The notes under the pieces are model-generated. The model made no database searches. It was not told the origin of the DNA and was given only the letters and a program-made list of their open reading frames with translations. A stretch of DNA of 6,540 bases from Methanolinea sp. (GTDB taxonomy: Archaea > Halobacteriota > Methanomicrobia > Methanomicrobiales > Methanospirillaceae). Within the stretch, counting starts at the first letter, position 1; every line of letters begins with the position of its first letter. Positions 1-5,922 of the stretch are shown here, piece by piece. The stretch covers positions 1-6,540 of the forward strand of contig DUGV01000204.1 of the NCBI GenBank assembly GCA_013331225.1, read 5' to 3'. A program made the translations under genes and the position numbers.

Positions 1-101
1 GGATTGTGGCGGATTCTGTCCCGGAACGTGAGTTCGAGGAGACCGGGTACAAGGCAGGGGCGATGGAAAAGGCGATACGCCAGGCAGGGGTGGGGAGATG
101 A
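1..101 (+). CDS. trpE: Anthranilate synthase component I, C-terminal end (partial)
   Basis: Only the last 32 codons are present, read from base 3 to the TGA at 99-101; the rest lies upstream of the window. The visible peptide starts IVADSVPEREFEET and continues GYKAGAMEKAI. This matches the GIVADSxPexEyxET...KAxAMxxAI end of the chorismate-binding domain shared by TrpE and related enzymes. TrpE converts chorismate to anthranilate using ammonia delivered by TrpG. PabB and menaquinone/salicylate synthases end similarly, but the trpG-D-C-F-B-A genes that follow make TrpE by far the likeliest reading. The stop codon overlaps the trpG start (ATGA), so the two subunits are probably translationally coupled. 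Confidence 0.9.
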   Translation, partial: IVADSVPEREFEETGYKAGAMEKAIRQAGVGR

Positions 102-673
102 GGGTGGTAATCGTCGACTGCTTCGACAGCTTCACCTACAACCTCTACCAGATGGTGGGGATGCTCGGGGCAGTCCCCGTCCCCGTCACCTGCGACCGGA
201 CTCTTTCCGCGGTCAGGAAAGAATCACCTGACCGCATCATCCTCTCGCCCGGGCCGGGAACCCCCGAAGACTCAGGGGTATGCCCCGAGGTGGTAAGCGA
301 GTTTGAGGGAAGAGTTCCCATCCTCGGCGTGTGCCTCGGACACCAGACCATCATCCACTGCCACGGGGGGGCAATCAGGAGAATGGATGCGCCGGTGCAC
401 GGGAAGACGAGCAGGATCGTCCATGACGGTCAGGGACTCTTTGCAGGCCTCCCGAACCCCTTCACCGCCACGCGTTACCACTCGCTTGCAGCACCGGCGG
501 ACAGGGTCCCGGAGGAATTCGAGACTGTTGCGCTCTCAGAGGAGGACCGGTGCGTGATGGGAGTGACGCACCGCGAATATCCCTTATATGGCCTCCAGTT
601 CCATCCCGAGAGCATCATGACCCCTGAAGGGAGGGTGATCATGGAGAACTTCCTGTTCAGGGGAGGTGCATGA
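98..673 (+). CDS. trpG: Anthranilate synthase component II, glutamine amidotransferase
   Basis: 191-residue stand-alone class I glutamine amidotransferase, the usual length for TrpG, not fused to TrpD. It hydrolyses glutamine and passes ammonia to TrpE in the cytoplasm. Visible motifs are the N-terminal DCFDSFTYNL (7-16), the oxyanion-hole loop PGPGTP (51-56), the nucleophile elbow GVCLGHQ with Cys79, the HGK interface motif (101-103), RYHSL (126-130) and the catalytic His169/Glu171 in QFHPES. The triad is complete. The ATG at 98 overlaps the trpE stop by 4 nt and follows AGGGG at 86-90 with 7 nt spacing. PabA is nearly indistinguishable by sequence, and one amidotransferase may serve both pathways, but the operon assigns it to tryptophan synthesis. 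Confidence 0.96.
   Translation: MRVVIVDCFDSFTYNLYQMVGMLGAVPVPVTCDRTLSAVRKESPDRIILSPGPGTPEDSGVCPEVVSEFEGRVPILGVCLGHQTIIHCHGGAIRRMDAPVHGKTSRIVHDGQGLFAGLPNPFTATRYHSLAAPADRVPEEFETVALSEEDRCVMGVTHREYPLYGLQFHPESIMTPEGRVIMENFLFRGGA
660..668 (+). promoter_or_regulatory. Ribosome binding site of trpD, inside the trpG end
   Basis: GGGGAGGTG is a near-perfect match to the archaeal anti-Shine-Dalgarno sequence. Two consecutive ATG codons follow, at 670 and 673. The GGAGG core is 3 nt from the first and 6 nt from the second, so the second is the more likely start. Confidence 0.7.
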
Positions 674-1686
674 TGCAGACAGTCCTCCAGGTGCTGAGCG
701 AGGGCAGGCTGCTGTCCGACCCGGAAGCACGCGAGGCGATGGAGTACATCGCGTCCGGTAGGGCCACGGATGCGCAGATGGGGGCGTTCCTTGCCGCCCT
801 TCGAATAAGGGGCGAGAATGCGGAGGAGATTGCAACCTTCGGACGGGTCCTCCAGCATTACGCGGTCACGATAAGGCCACGGGTTGCAGGAACCCTCGTC
901 GATACCTGCGGGACGGGAGGTGACGGGTGCCGGACCTTCAATATCAGCACCGCTGCGGCAATCGTCGCCGCCGGTGCCGGCGTGGTAATCGTGAAACATG
1001 GGAACAGGAGCGTGAGCAGCTCATGCGGTTCGGCGGACGTGCTGGAGGCCCTCGGGGTGAAGATCGACATCCAGCCTGAGCGCGTATGCAGGATCGTCGA
1101 GGAAACGGGTATCGGTTTTCTCTTTGCGCCGGCATTCCACCCGGCGTTCAGGAATGCTGCGAGGGTGAGGAAGGATCTCGGGTTCCACACGGTATTCAAC
1201 ATGCTCGGACCTCTCCTCAACCCTGCAGGCGCACAATCGAGATTGATGGGGGTGTACTCCCCGGCCTTCTTAAGGACTCTTGCAGAGTCACTCCAACTCA
1301 TGGGGGCCGAGAGGGCCATGGTCGTCCATGGTTCGGGCCTTGACGAGATCACCACGACAGGCCCCACGCAGGTCGCCGAACTTGCGGGTGGGACTATCCG
1401 TGAGTATACGTTCACGCCCGGAGAGTTCGGGATACCCGTCTCATCCGGGAACGCCCTTCGGGGAGGCACCCCTGCGGAGAACGCGGCGGTCGTCCTGCGC
1501 ATCCTGGAAGGCGGGGAGGGCCCAGGTCGCGACGTGGTGGTGATGAACGCGGGAGCTGCCATCTACCTTGCAGGGAAGGCGGATGACCTTGCGGAAGGGA
1601 TCACCCTCGCAAAAGAGTCCATCCGTACCGGGGCCGCACTTGGAAAACTGGAGGCGCTCGTGACCGCCTCCGGGAGGGCGTCATGA
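673..1686 (+). CDS. trpD: Anthranilate phosphoribosyltransferase
   Basis: 337 residues, normal family length. The enzyme transfers the phosphoribosyl group of PRPP to anthranilate, giving N-(5-phosphoribosyl)anthranilate. The N-terminal helical domain carries ATDAQMGAFLAALRIRGE (about 31-48). The PRPP-binding CGTGGDG follows at 79-85, then NIST (90-93), KHGNRSV (108-114) and GSADVLEALG (119-128). Arg166 of RVRKDLG aligns with the anthranilate-binding Arg of the Sulfolobus enzyme, and Asp224-Glu225 in GLDEIT are the metal ligands. Two positions look unusual: Ser117 where the family commonly has Lys in SSKxGSAD, and His172 where LGxRTxFN commonly has Arg. The start at 673 is chosen for Shine-Dalgarno spacing and overlaps the trpG stop by 1 nt; the ATG at 670 (ATGA overlap) would add one Met. 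Thymidine phosphorylase shares the fold but is much longer. Confidence 0.96.
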   Translation: MQTVLQVLSEGRLLSDPEAREAMEYIASGRATDAQMGAFLAALRIRGENAEEIATFGRVLQHYAVTIRPRVAGTLVDTCGTGGDGCRTFNISTAAAIVAAGAGVVIVKHGNRSVSSSCGSADVLEALGVKIDIQPERVCRIVEETGIGFLFAPAFHPAFRNAARVRKDLGFHTVFNMLGPLLNPAGAQSRLMGVYSPAFLRTLAESLQLMGAERAMVVHGSGLDEITTTGPTQVAELAGGTIREYTFTPGEFGIPVSSGNALRGGTPAENAAVVLRILEGGEGPGRDVVVMNAGAAIYLAGKADDLAEGITLAKESIRTGAALGKLEALVTASGRAS

Positions 1687-2444
1687 TACTGGACGAGATC
1701 ATCTCATCAACGGGAGTTCGTGTCGCCGGCCTCCCGGAACAATACCCAGTTGGGGTCACTGGCGGCAAGCAAAAAATGAGCCTTGTTGGGGTCATGGGAG
1801 AGAGAAATGGACGAAATGCTATCATATCTGAGATCAAGTATGCATCGCCTTCCCGCGGGGTCATCAGAGAAAGCGGCGATCCAGTGGAGCTCGCCCGCAT
1901 GATGGTTTCGGCAGGGTGCGCGGCCCTTTCGGTTATCACCGAGCCATCTTTCTTCCACGGGCATCCGGGGCTGATCCCCCTGATCAGGCCGCATGTCGAG
2001 GTCCCGATCCTCAGGAAGGATTTCATCATTGATGAGAGACAGCTCGCGGAGACGAGAGCTCTTGGGGCGGACGCGGTCCTCCTCATCACATCCGTCCTCC
2101 GGGACAGGCTCCCTGAGTTCGTGGATATGGCTGCCGGATACTCCCTCGAGCCGCTTGTGGAGGTCCGCACATCAGGAGAGGTCGCAAACGCAGTCGATTC
2201 CGGTGCAAGGCTTGTCGGGATCAATAACCGCAACCTGGCTGATTTCAGCATCGATCTCTCCACCACGCGGCGCCTGGCCCCGCTGATCAGAGACGCCGGG
2301 TGCAGGGTAGTCTCGGAGAGCGGTTTTGTCTGGCCGTACGATGTCAGGAGCCTTCGGAAGGTTGTGGACGGGTTTCTGATCGGATCCTCGGTTATGTCTG
2401 CAAAAGACCCAAAAAAGAGGCTGGGGGGATTCGTATCCGCGTGA
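1683..2444 (+). CDS. trpC: Indole-3-glycerol-phosphate synthase
   Basis: 253-residue TIM-barrel enzyme that closes and decarboxylates CdRP to indole-3-glycerol phosphate, the substrate of TrpA. The family signature SEIKYASPSRG is at 49-59 with Glu50 and Lys52. The catalytic Lys112 sits in LRKDF, Glu160 in EPLVEV, the substrate-binding Asn181-Asn182-Arg183 in GINNRNL, and Glu212-Ser213 in SESGF. The phosphate-binding GSSVM is at 234-238. The set of key residues is complete. It is a single-function protein, not fused to TrpF as in E. coli. The ATG at 1683 overlaps the trpD stop by 4 nt and is preceded by GGGAGGG at 1672-1678, a strong ribosome binding site. Confidence 0.96.
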   Translation: MILDEIISSTGVRVAGLPEQYPVGVTGGKQKMSLVGVMGERNGRNAIISEIKYASPSRGVIRESGDPVELARMMVSAGCAALSVITEPSFFHGHPGLIPLIRPHVEVPILRKDFIIDERQLAETRALGADAVLLITSVLRDRLPEFVDMAAGYSLEPLVEVRTSGEVANAVDSGARLVGINNRNLADFSIDLSTTRRLAPLIRDAGCRVVSESGFVWPYDVRSLRKVVDGFLIGSSVMSAKDPKKRLGGFVSA

Positions 2445-3016
2445 AGATCTGCGGGATCACGTCTCCCGGCGACGCTGTCATGGCAGACCAGGCCGGGGCT
2501 GACGCTATCGGGGTGGTGATGTACTCGGACTCCCCGCGGTCTGTTGACATCGAGACGGCGGAGGAGATCTTTAGCGCGGCGGGCCCCTACATTGCCAGGG
2601 TGTGCGTGTCGCATACCAGATCTCTTGGGGACATCGAGGCGATGCTTGACCTGAATCCCGACGTAATACAGATATCGTCATCACTCGCACTGCCTCACCC
2701 GTTCCCTGTCCGGCTCATCCGGGTCGTCGCCGGCGGACGGGCCCTTCCGATCGATGCGGACGCTGTCCTTGTTGACGGGAGCGCGGGAAAGGGGATGGTG
2801 TACGACGAGGAGTATGCTTCCCGCGTGGTGAGAGAGAGCAGGGTCCCGGTCATCCTTGCCGGGGGTCTGAACCCCGGGAACGTGGCGCTGGCAGTCCGGC
2901 GGGTCCGCCCCTATGGCGTGGACGTGGCCACGGGAGTCGAGGACGCGCCCGGTGTGAAGAACGAACGCAAAGTACGGGAATTCGTGAGGATTGCGAAAGG
3001 AGCGGTTTATGATTGA
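2441..3016 (+). CDS. trpF: Phosphoribosylanthranilate isomerase (short, divergent)
   Basis: 191 residues from the GTG at 2441; many homologues are around 200 or longer. It performs the Amadori isomerisation of phosphoribosylanthranilate to CdRP. The opening KICGIT carries the general base Cys4. GADAIGVVM (19-27) and SPR (31-33) follow, with the general acid Asp112 in AVLVDGS, then [11 protein letters not shown] (138-148) and GVDVATGVE (159-167) for phosphate binding. Two usual blocks are altered: the VQLHG strand reads VIQISSS (75-81), and the GGTG loop after the catalytic Asp reads [10 protein letters not shown] (113-122). The frame is open upstream to an ATG at 2300, but that would add 47 residues unlike the family and overlap trpC deeply. 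The GTG gives a GTGA overlap with the trpC stop and places KICGIT at the N-terminus. The upstream Shine-Dalgarno (G-run 2424-2429) is weak, so coupling to trpC is likely. Confidence 0.92.
   Translation: MKICGITSPGDAVMADQAGADAIGVVMYSDSPRSVDIETAEEIFSAAGPYIARVCVSHTRSLGDIEAMLDLNPDVIQISSSLALPHPFPVRLIRVVAGGRALPIDADAVLVDGSAGKGMVYDEEYASRVVRESRVPVILAGGLNPGNVALAVRRVRPYGVDVATGVEDAPGVKNERKVREFVRIAKGAVYD
2996..3002 (+). promoter_or_regulatory. Ribosome binding site fixing the trpB start
   Basis: AAAGGAG lies 6 nt before the ATG at 3009, inside the last codons of trpF. It favours 3009 over an in-frame TTG at 2991, which would precede this site and have no Shine-Dalgarno of its own at good spacing. Confidence 0.75.
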
Positions 3017-4181
3017 ATCCACAAGGTTCGGGGATTACGGGGGTTGTTTTGTCCCGGAGACACTCATGGCGGCACTCGAGGAGCTCGAGGAGGGGTTCCG
3101 GACCATCGTGCCGGGAGCATCCTTCCAGCAGGAGATGCACTATTACCTGCACGAATATGCAGGCAGGGAGACTCCCCTCACTTTCTGCCGGAACCTCTCC
3201 CGGGATCTCGGGTGCAGGGTCTACCTGAAGCGCGAAGACCTCCTTCACTCCGGGGCGCATAAGTTGAACAACGCCCTCGGGCAGGCCCTTCTTGCAAAGT
3301 GCATGGGGAAGAGACGGATTATTGCAGAGACCGGTGCAGGCCAGCACGGTGTCGCGACGGCGATCGCGGGGGCGGCGCTTGGAATGAAGGTGGAAGTGTA
3401 CATGGGAGAAGAGGACATCGGCCGGCAGGCCCTCAACGTGGCCAGGATGAGGATGCTCGGCGCGAGCGTGCTCCCGGTAGAGTCCGGCTCGAGAACCCTC
3501 AAGGATGCCATCAACGAGGCGCTTCGCGACTGGGTTGCGAACGTTCGCGACACCCACTACCTTATCGGGTCGGTAGTGGGCCCTCACCCCTTCCCCACCC
3601 TTGTCAGGGACTTCCAGACGGTGATAGGGAGAGAGACACGGGTTCAGGTCCTCGAAAAGGAGGGGAGGCTTCCGGATGCGATCGTCGCCTGTGTGGGAGG
3701 AGGGTCCAATGCCATCGGGATCTTCACCCCGTTCCTCGATGACGGAACGCTTCTCTTTGGTGCAGAGGCCGGAGGGGAGGGCCTGGAGGGTCGGCATGGG
3801 GCTACGCTCTGCCGCGGGAGGCCGGGAGTGCTCCATGGGACTTACACCTACCTGATCCAGGACGCATTCGGCCAGATCCTGGAGTCGCACAGCGTCTCAG
3901 CCGGGCTCGATTACCCAGGCGTGGGTCCGGAGCACAGCTTCCTCAGGGATAAAGGGAGGGTCACTTATCGCGCGGTGACGGATGACGAGGCACTCGACTC
4001 GTTCCTCTACCTCTCCCGGACAGAGGGTATCATCCCTGCGCTCGAATCCGCCCACGCTGTTTCGCTCGCACGGAGAATCGCACAGGACCTGGAGAAGGAC
4101 GACGTCCTGGTCGTAAACCTCTCCGGCCGTGGCGACAAGGACGTGGCTCAGGTGGCGGCACTCGGAGGAGATAGCCTGTGA
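3009..4181 (+). CDS. trpB: Tryptophan synthase beta chain (TrpB1 type)
   Basis: 390-residue PLP enzyme that condenses indole with serine to make tryptophan, receiving indole from TrpA through the intersubunit tunnel. The N-terminal [14 protein letters not shown] is typical. Lys85 in [12 protein letters not shown] is the Schiff-base lysine, and Glu107 in ETGAGQHG (107-114) is the catalytic acid. GGGSNA (230-235) binds the PLP phosphate. [11 protein letters not shown] (297-307) contains the COMM-domain loop Asp301. SGRGDKD (372-378) holds Ser372 near the PLP nitrogen. Length, the GAGQHG form and the pairing with trpA mark the operon-type TrpB1, not the longer TrpB2. The ATG at 3009 overlaps the trpF end by 8 nt, more than any other junction here, and has a good ribosome binding site. 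No key residue is missing. Confidence 0.97.
   Translation: MIESTRFGDYGGCFVPETLMAALEELEEGFRTIVPGASFQQEMHYYLHEYAGRETPLTFCRNLSRDLGCRVYLKREDLLHSGAHKLNNALGQALLAKCMGKRRIIAETGAGQHGVATAIAGAALGMKVEVYMGEEDIGRQALNVARMRMLGASVLPVESGSRTLKDAINEALRDWVANVRDTHYLIGSVVGPHPFPTLVRDFQTVIGRETRVQVLEKEGRLPDAIVACVGGGSNAIGIFTPFLDDGTLLFGAEAGGEGLEGRHGATLCRGRPGVLHGTYTYLIQDAFGQILESHSVSAGLDYPGVGPEHSFLRDKGRVTYRAVTDDEALDSFLYLSRTEGIIPALESAHAVSLARRIAQDLEKDDVLVVNLSGRGDKDVAQVAALGGDSL
4164..4170 (+). promoter_or_regulatory. Ribosome binding site of trpA
   Basis: GGAGGAG sits 7 nt before the GTG at 4178 and inside the 3' end of trpB. It supports the GTG as the true trpA start, with a GTGA overlap of start and stop codons. Confidence 0.75.
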
Positions 4182-4972
4182 CCACCCGCATCGTGCGTGC
4201 ATTTTCCGCCCGTACGCGTCCCTTGCTCGTCGCCTGCCTCGTGGCGGGTGATCCTGATTACGGGGAATCGCTCGCGATGATGAGGGAGGTGGACAGGGCC
4301 GGTGCCGACATCATCGAGGTTGTCATGCCGTTCTCGGACCCGGTCGCGGACGGACCCGTCATGCAGCAGGCCATCCAGCGGGCGCTCTCGGCAGGGATGA
4401 ATACCGACTCCCTCTTCTCATTGATCAGGGACTTCCGGGCTGAATCGGAGACGCCGCTTGTCGTCCTTACATATGCCAACCCGGTGGTGCAGCGGGGGAT
4501 CGGAGCCTTTTACCGTGATGCCGGGGGTGCAGGCGGAGACGGGGTCGCGGTCGCTGACGTGCCGCTCGAGGAGGCAGATTCCTTCTGCAGGGCAGCCAGG
4601 AAGGCAGGGGTCGACCCCATCCTTTTTGTGAGCCAGACCACCTCGATGGAACGGTTGAAGGGGATCACCGCAAAAGCAGGGGGTTTCCTGTACCTTGTGG
4701 CAGCACTCGGCGTCACTGGGATGAGAGGGGAGGTTGATCCTGCGACGATCGGGTGCATCAGGAAGATCAAGGAGATGTCGTCGCTCCCTGTCGTCCCCGG
4801 ATTCGGGATCAGCTCGCCGGGCCAGGTGCAGGCCTATTCCAGGGCCGGGGCAGACGGAATCATCGTCGGGTCCGCAATCGTAAGGGAGGTGGGAGATCGG
4901 CTTGGCCGACCCGGCGAGATGAGAGCTGCGGTCGGGGAAATGGTCCGGTCCCTGGTGGCAGGCATGGCCTGA
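4178..4972 (+). CDS. trpA: Tryptophan synthase alpha chain
   Basis: 264-residue TIM barrel that cleaves indole-3-glycerol phosphate to indole and glyceraldehyde 3-phosphate and works as an alpha-beta complex with TrpB. Catalytic Glu47 (Salmonella Glu49) is in [11 protein letters not shown], and Asp58 (Salmonella Asp60) in DPVADGP (54-60). TYANPV (98-103), ADVPLEEAD (126-134), the mobile loop GVTGMRG with Thr180, and the phosphate-binding GFGISSP (208-214) and GSAIV (231-235) follow in the normal order. One oddity is Val48-Val49 after the catalytic Glu, where the family signature nearly always has Glu-hydrophobic-Gly; Gly is replaced by Val49. The GTG start has a strong Shine-Dalgarno and overlaps the trpB stop by 4 nt. 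Last gene of the operon; the next gene is convergent. Confidence 0.96.
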   Translation: MTTRIVRAFSARTRPLLVACLVAGDPDYGESLAMMREVDRAGADIIEVVMPFSDPVADGPVMQQAIQRALSAGMNTDSLFSLIRDFRAESETPLVVLTYANPVVQRGIGAFYRDAGGAGGDGVAVADVPLEEADSFCRAARKAGVDPILFVSQTTSMERLKGITAKAGGFLYLVAALGVTGMRGEVDPATIGCIRKIKEMSSLPVVPGFGISSPGQVQAYSRAGADGIIVGSAIVREVGDRLGRPGEMRAAVGEMVRSLVAGMA

Positions 4973-4980
4973 ACCATCAA

Positions 4981-5721
4981 TTATCCGCCTTTTTTTCCAA
5001 TCGCTGCACAGTATATGACGAACTCATTCACGCCATCAATCCCGAGCACATCGGCCGCCTGCTGGTCGTCGAACGCCCCGATTGCACAGGCACCGCACCC
5101 CACCTGTCCGGCGGCAAGGTAGAGGTTCTGGCCTGCGTGGCCGGCATCGATGTGCACCAGCCTCCAGGCACGCTCCGCGTAACGCCATGCCATCCGGTAC
5201 ACTACGCAGGCCCACAGGAACGTGACCGCGGAGGCCCGGACAAACGCCTGGCCAAGGCATGCGGCCATCACCCGGTCGGCGATCCCCAAACGCGTGTCCA
5301 TCTCCAAAAGGCGATGGGAGAATGAGAGGTAACGGTAAAGTCCGGGTTTCACCCCTGTCACCCGGTTCAAGAGGAGGTAAGTCTCAAAGGAGTGGCGTCC
5401 CCCGGCAGAGGGAACGTTCCTCAGCGTGTAATAGGGGTCCTGCACCTGTACGATGCCCTGGGTGCACCAGAGAAGGTAGGAGAGTTCCTCGAGCGAGAGG
5501 GGGTCGCGGGTATAGTGACGGAGTGACCTCCGTTCCTCTATTGCATCCCGCAAATCGAGCATTGGAACCTGTAACGTGTCAGGATCGGGAAGGGGGATGA
5601 AATTTCCGTCCCGCGGGAAGGGCTTCTCCAGTGGAGGGGCGGGTAGGCCCTGGTACTGGTCAGAAGGGGAGAGGTGCTCGTACCTGGTCATCTCCATGAA
5701 CGTAGCGCGGGTAGGGTGCAT
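4981..5721 (-). CDS. SagB-type nitroreductase-family flavoprotein
   Basis: 246 residues, read on the minus strand. The first 50 residues are a proline-rich lead-in. ERRSLRHY (63-70) is the FMN-phosphate-binding start of the nitroreductase fold. VPSAGGRHSFETYLLLN (103-119) and the helix HIDAGHAGQNLYLAAG (190-205) followed by GCGACAIGAFDD (208-219) are the hallmarks of the SagB/ThcOx-like branch. Members bind FMN; some oxidise azolines in peptide natural products together with YcaO partners, while many have no known substrate. No YcaO, precursor peptide or transporter partner is visible here, so the substrate is unknown. There is no signal peptide. The start is uncertain: the ATG at 5721 lacks a Shine-Dalgarno but lies about 27 nt from a TATA-like box. 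Internal ATGs at 5697 and 5691 are alternatives, the latter giving MTRYEHL. Confidence 0.85.
   Translation of the reverse strand: MHPTRATFMEMTRYEHLSPSDQYQGLPAPPLEKPFPRDGNFIPLPDPDTLQVPMLDLRDAIEERRSLRHYTRDPLSLEELSYLLWCTQGIVQVQDPYYTLRNVPSAGGRHSFETYLLLNRVTGVKPGLYRYLSFSHRLLEMDTRLGIADRVMAACLGQAFVRASAVTFLWACVVYRMAWRYAERAWRLVHIDAGHAGQNLYLAAGQVGCGACAIGAFDDQQAADVLGIDGVNEFVIYCAAIGKKGG
4990..4996 (+). terminator. Oligo-T terminator of the trp operon (candidate)
   Basis: A run of seven T begins 18 nt after the trpA stop, with no obvious hairpin. Archaeal RNA polymerases commonly stop at such T tracts alone. The run lies inside the 3' end of the convergent nitroreductase gene, where it encodes the Lys-Lys near the C-terminus. 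It is therefore also constrained by coding, which weakens the call. Confidence 0.5.
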
Positions 5722-5744
5722 GGTGAATGAGTATGAACCTGGAA

Positions 5745-5752
5745 AGATAAAT
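5745..5752 (-). promoter_or_regulatory. TATA-like box upstream of the nitroreductase gene
   Basis: On the minus strand the bases read ATTTATCT within a GC-rich surround. Its centre is about 27 nt upstream of the ATG at 5721, the spacing expected between an archaeal TATA box and the transcription start. That would give a leaderless mRNA and fits the missing Shine-Dalgarno. There is no purine-rich BRE in front of it, so the call is tentative. A second A/T stretch, TTTTTAAC at 5775-5768, is an alternative. Confidence 0.35.
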
Positions 5753-5878
5753 GCGGCGGGAGGTCTGTTAAAAATCCCGGGTAAAGAAACAGGTTATGGG
5801 AAAAGGCAGGAGAGCAATTAAATGCCGCAGGATTAACGTCGGTACTTGGAATAAGATGCTATACACGGGAGATCAGAG

Positions 5879-5886
5879 AAAAAAAA
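5879..5886 (-). terminator. Oligo-T terminator of the ABC ATPase gene
   Basis: Eight consecutive T on the minus strand start 37 nt after the ATPase stop. A weak TTGA/TCAA inverted repeat (5887-5900) comes just before it. The T tract alone fits archaeal intrinsic termination, and its position between two same-strand genes suggests they are separate transcription units. Confidence 0.6.
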
Positions 5887-5922
5887 TTGATTAAATTCAA
5901 GGGTTTCCACACGCCTTCTCAC

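Larger units (their letters stand above)
5722..5922. other. Intergenic region, AT-richer than its flanks
   Basis: About 200 nt separate the two minus-strand genes. The region holds a candidate TATA box for the nitroreductase and a T8 terminator for the ABC ATPase, both listed separately. I find no tRNA-like fold, convincing direct repeat or supported small gene. A 33-codon plus-strand frame beginning at 5720 has no Shine-Dalgarno and no recognisable sequence. Confidence 0.6.

Noticed and set aside
52..90. Direct repeat of AGGCAGGGG
   Set aside because: Both copies fall in the trpE coding end at ordinary codons; a 9-bp G-rich repeat is expected by chance here.
858..1562. 234-codon open frame on the minus strand inside trpD
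   Set aside because: Antisense shadow of trpD, with Pro/Ala/Ser-rich random-looking sequence.
2300..2440. N-terminal extension of trpF by 47 residues from the ATG at 2300
   Set aside because: The extension lies wholly within trpC, does not resemble TrpF, and the GTG at 2441 puts the conserved KICGIT at the expected N-terminus.
1601..2614. 337-codon open frame on the minus strand across trpD, trpC and trpF
   Set aside because: It is antisense to well-supported enzymes with complete motifs, has a low-complexity Ser/Arg/Pro composition and no recognisable domain. Long antisense frames are expected in GC-rich genes.
2850..3890. 346-codon open frame on the minus strand across trpF and trpB
   Set aside because: It mirrors trpB codon bias, carries no known motif, and the plus-strand protein is unambiguous.
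5720..5821. Possible 33-codon plus-strand gene in the intergenic region
   Set aside because: No Shine-Dalgarno, no recognisable sequence; it lies opposite the nitroreductase start and promoter and is the tail of a longer random frame.
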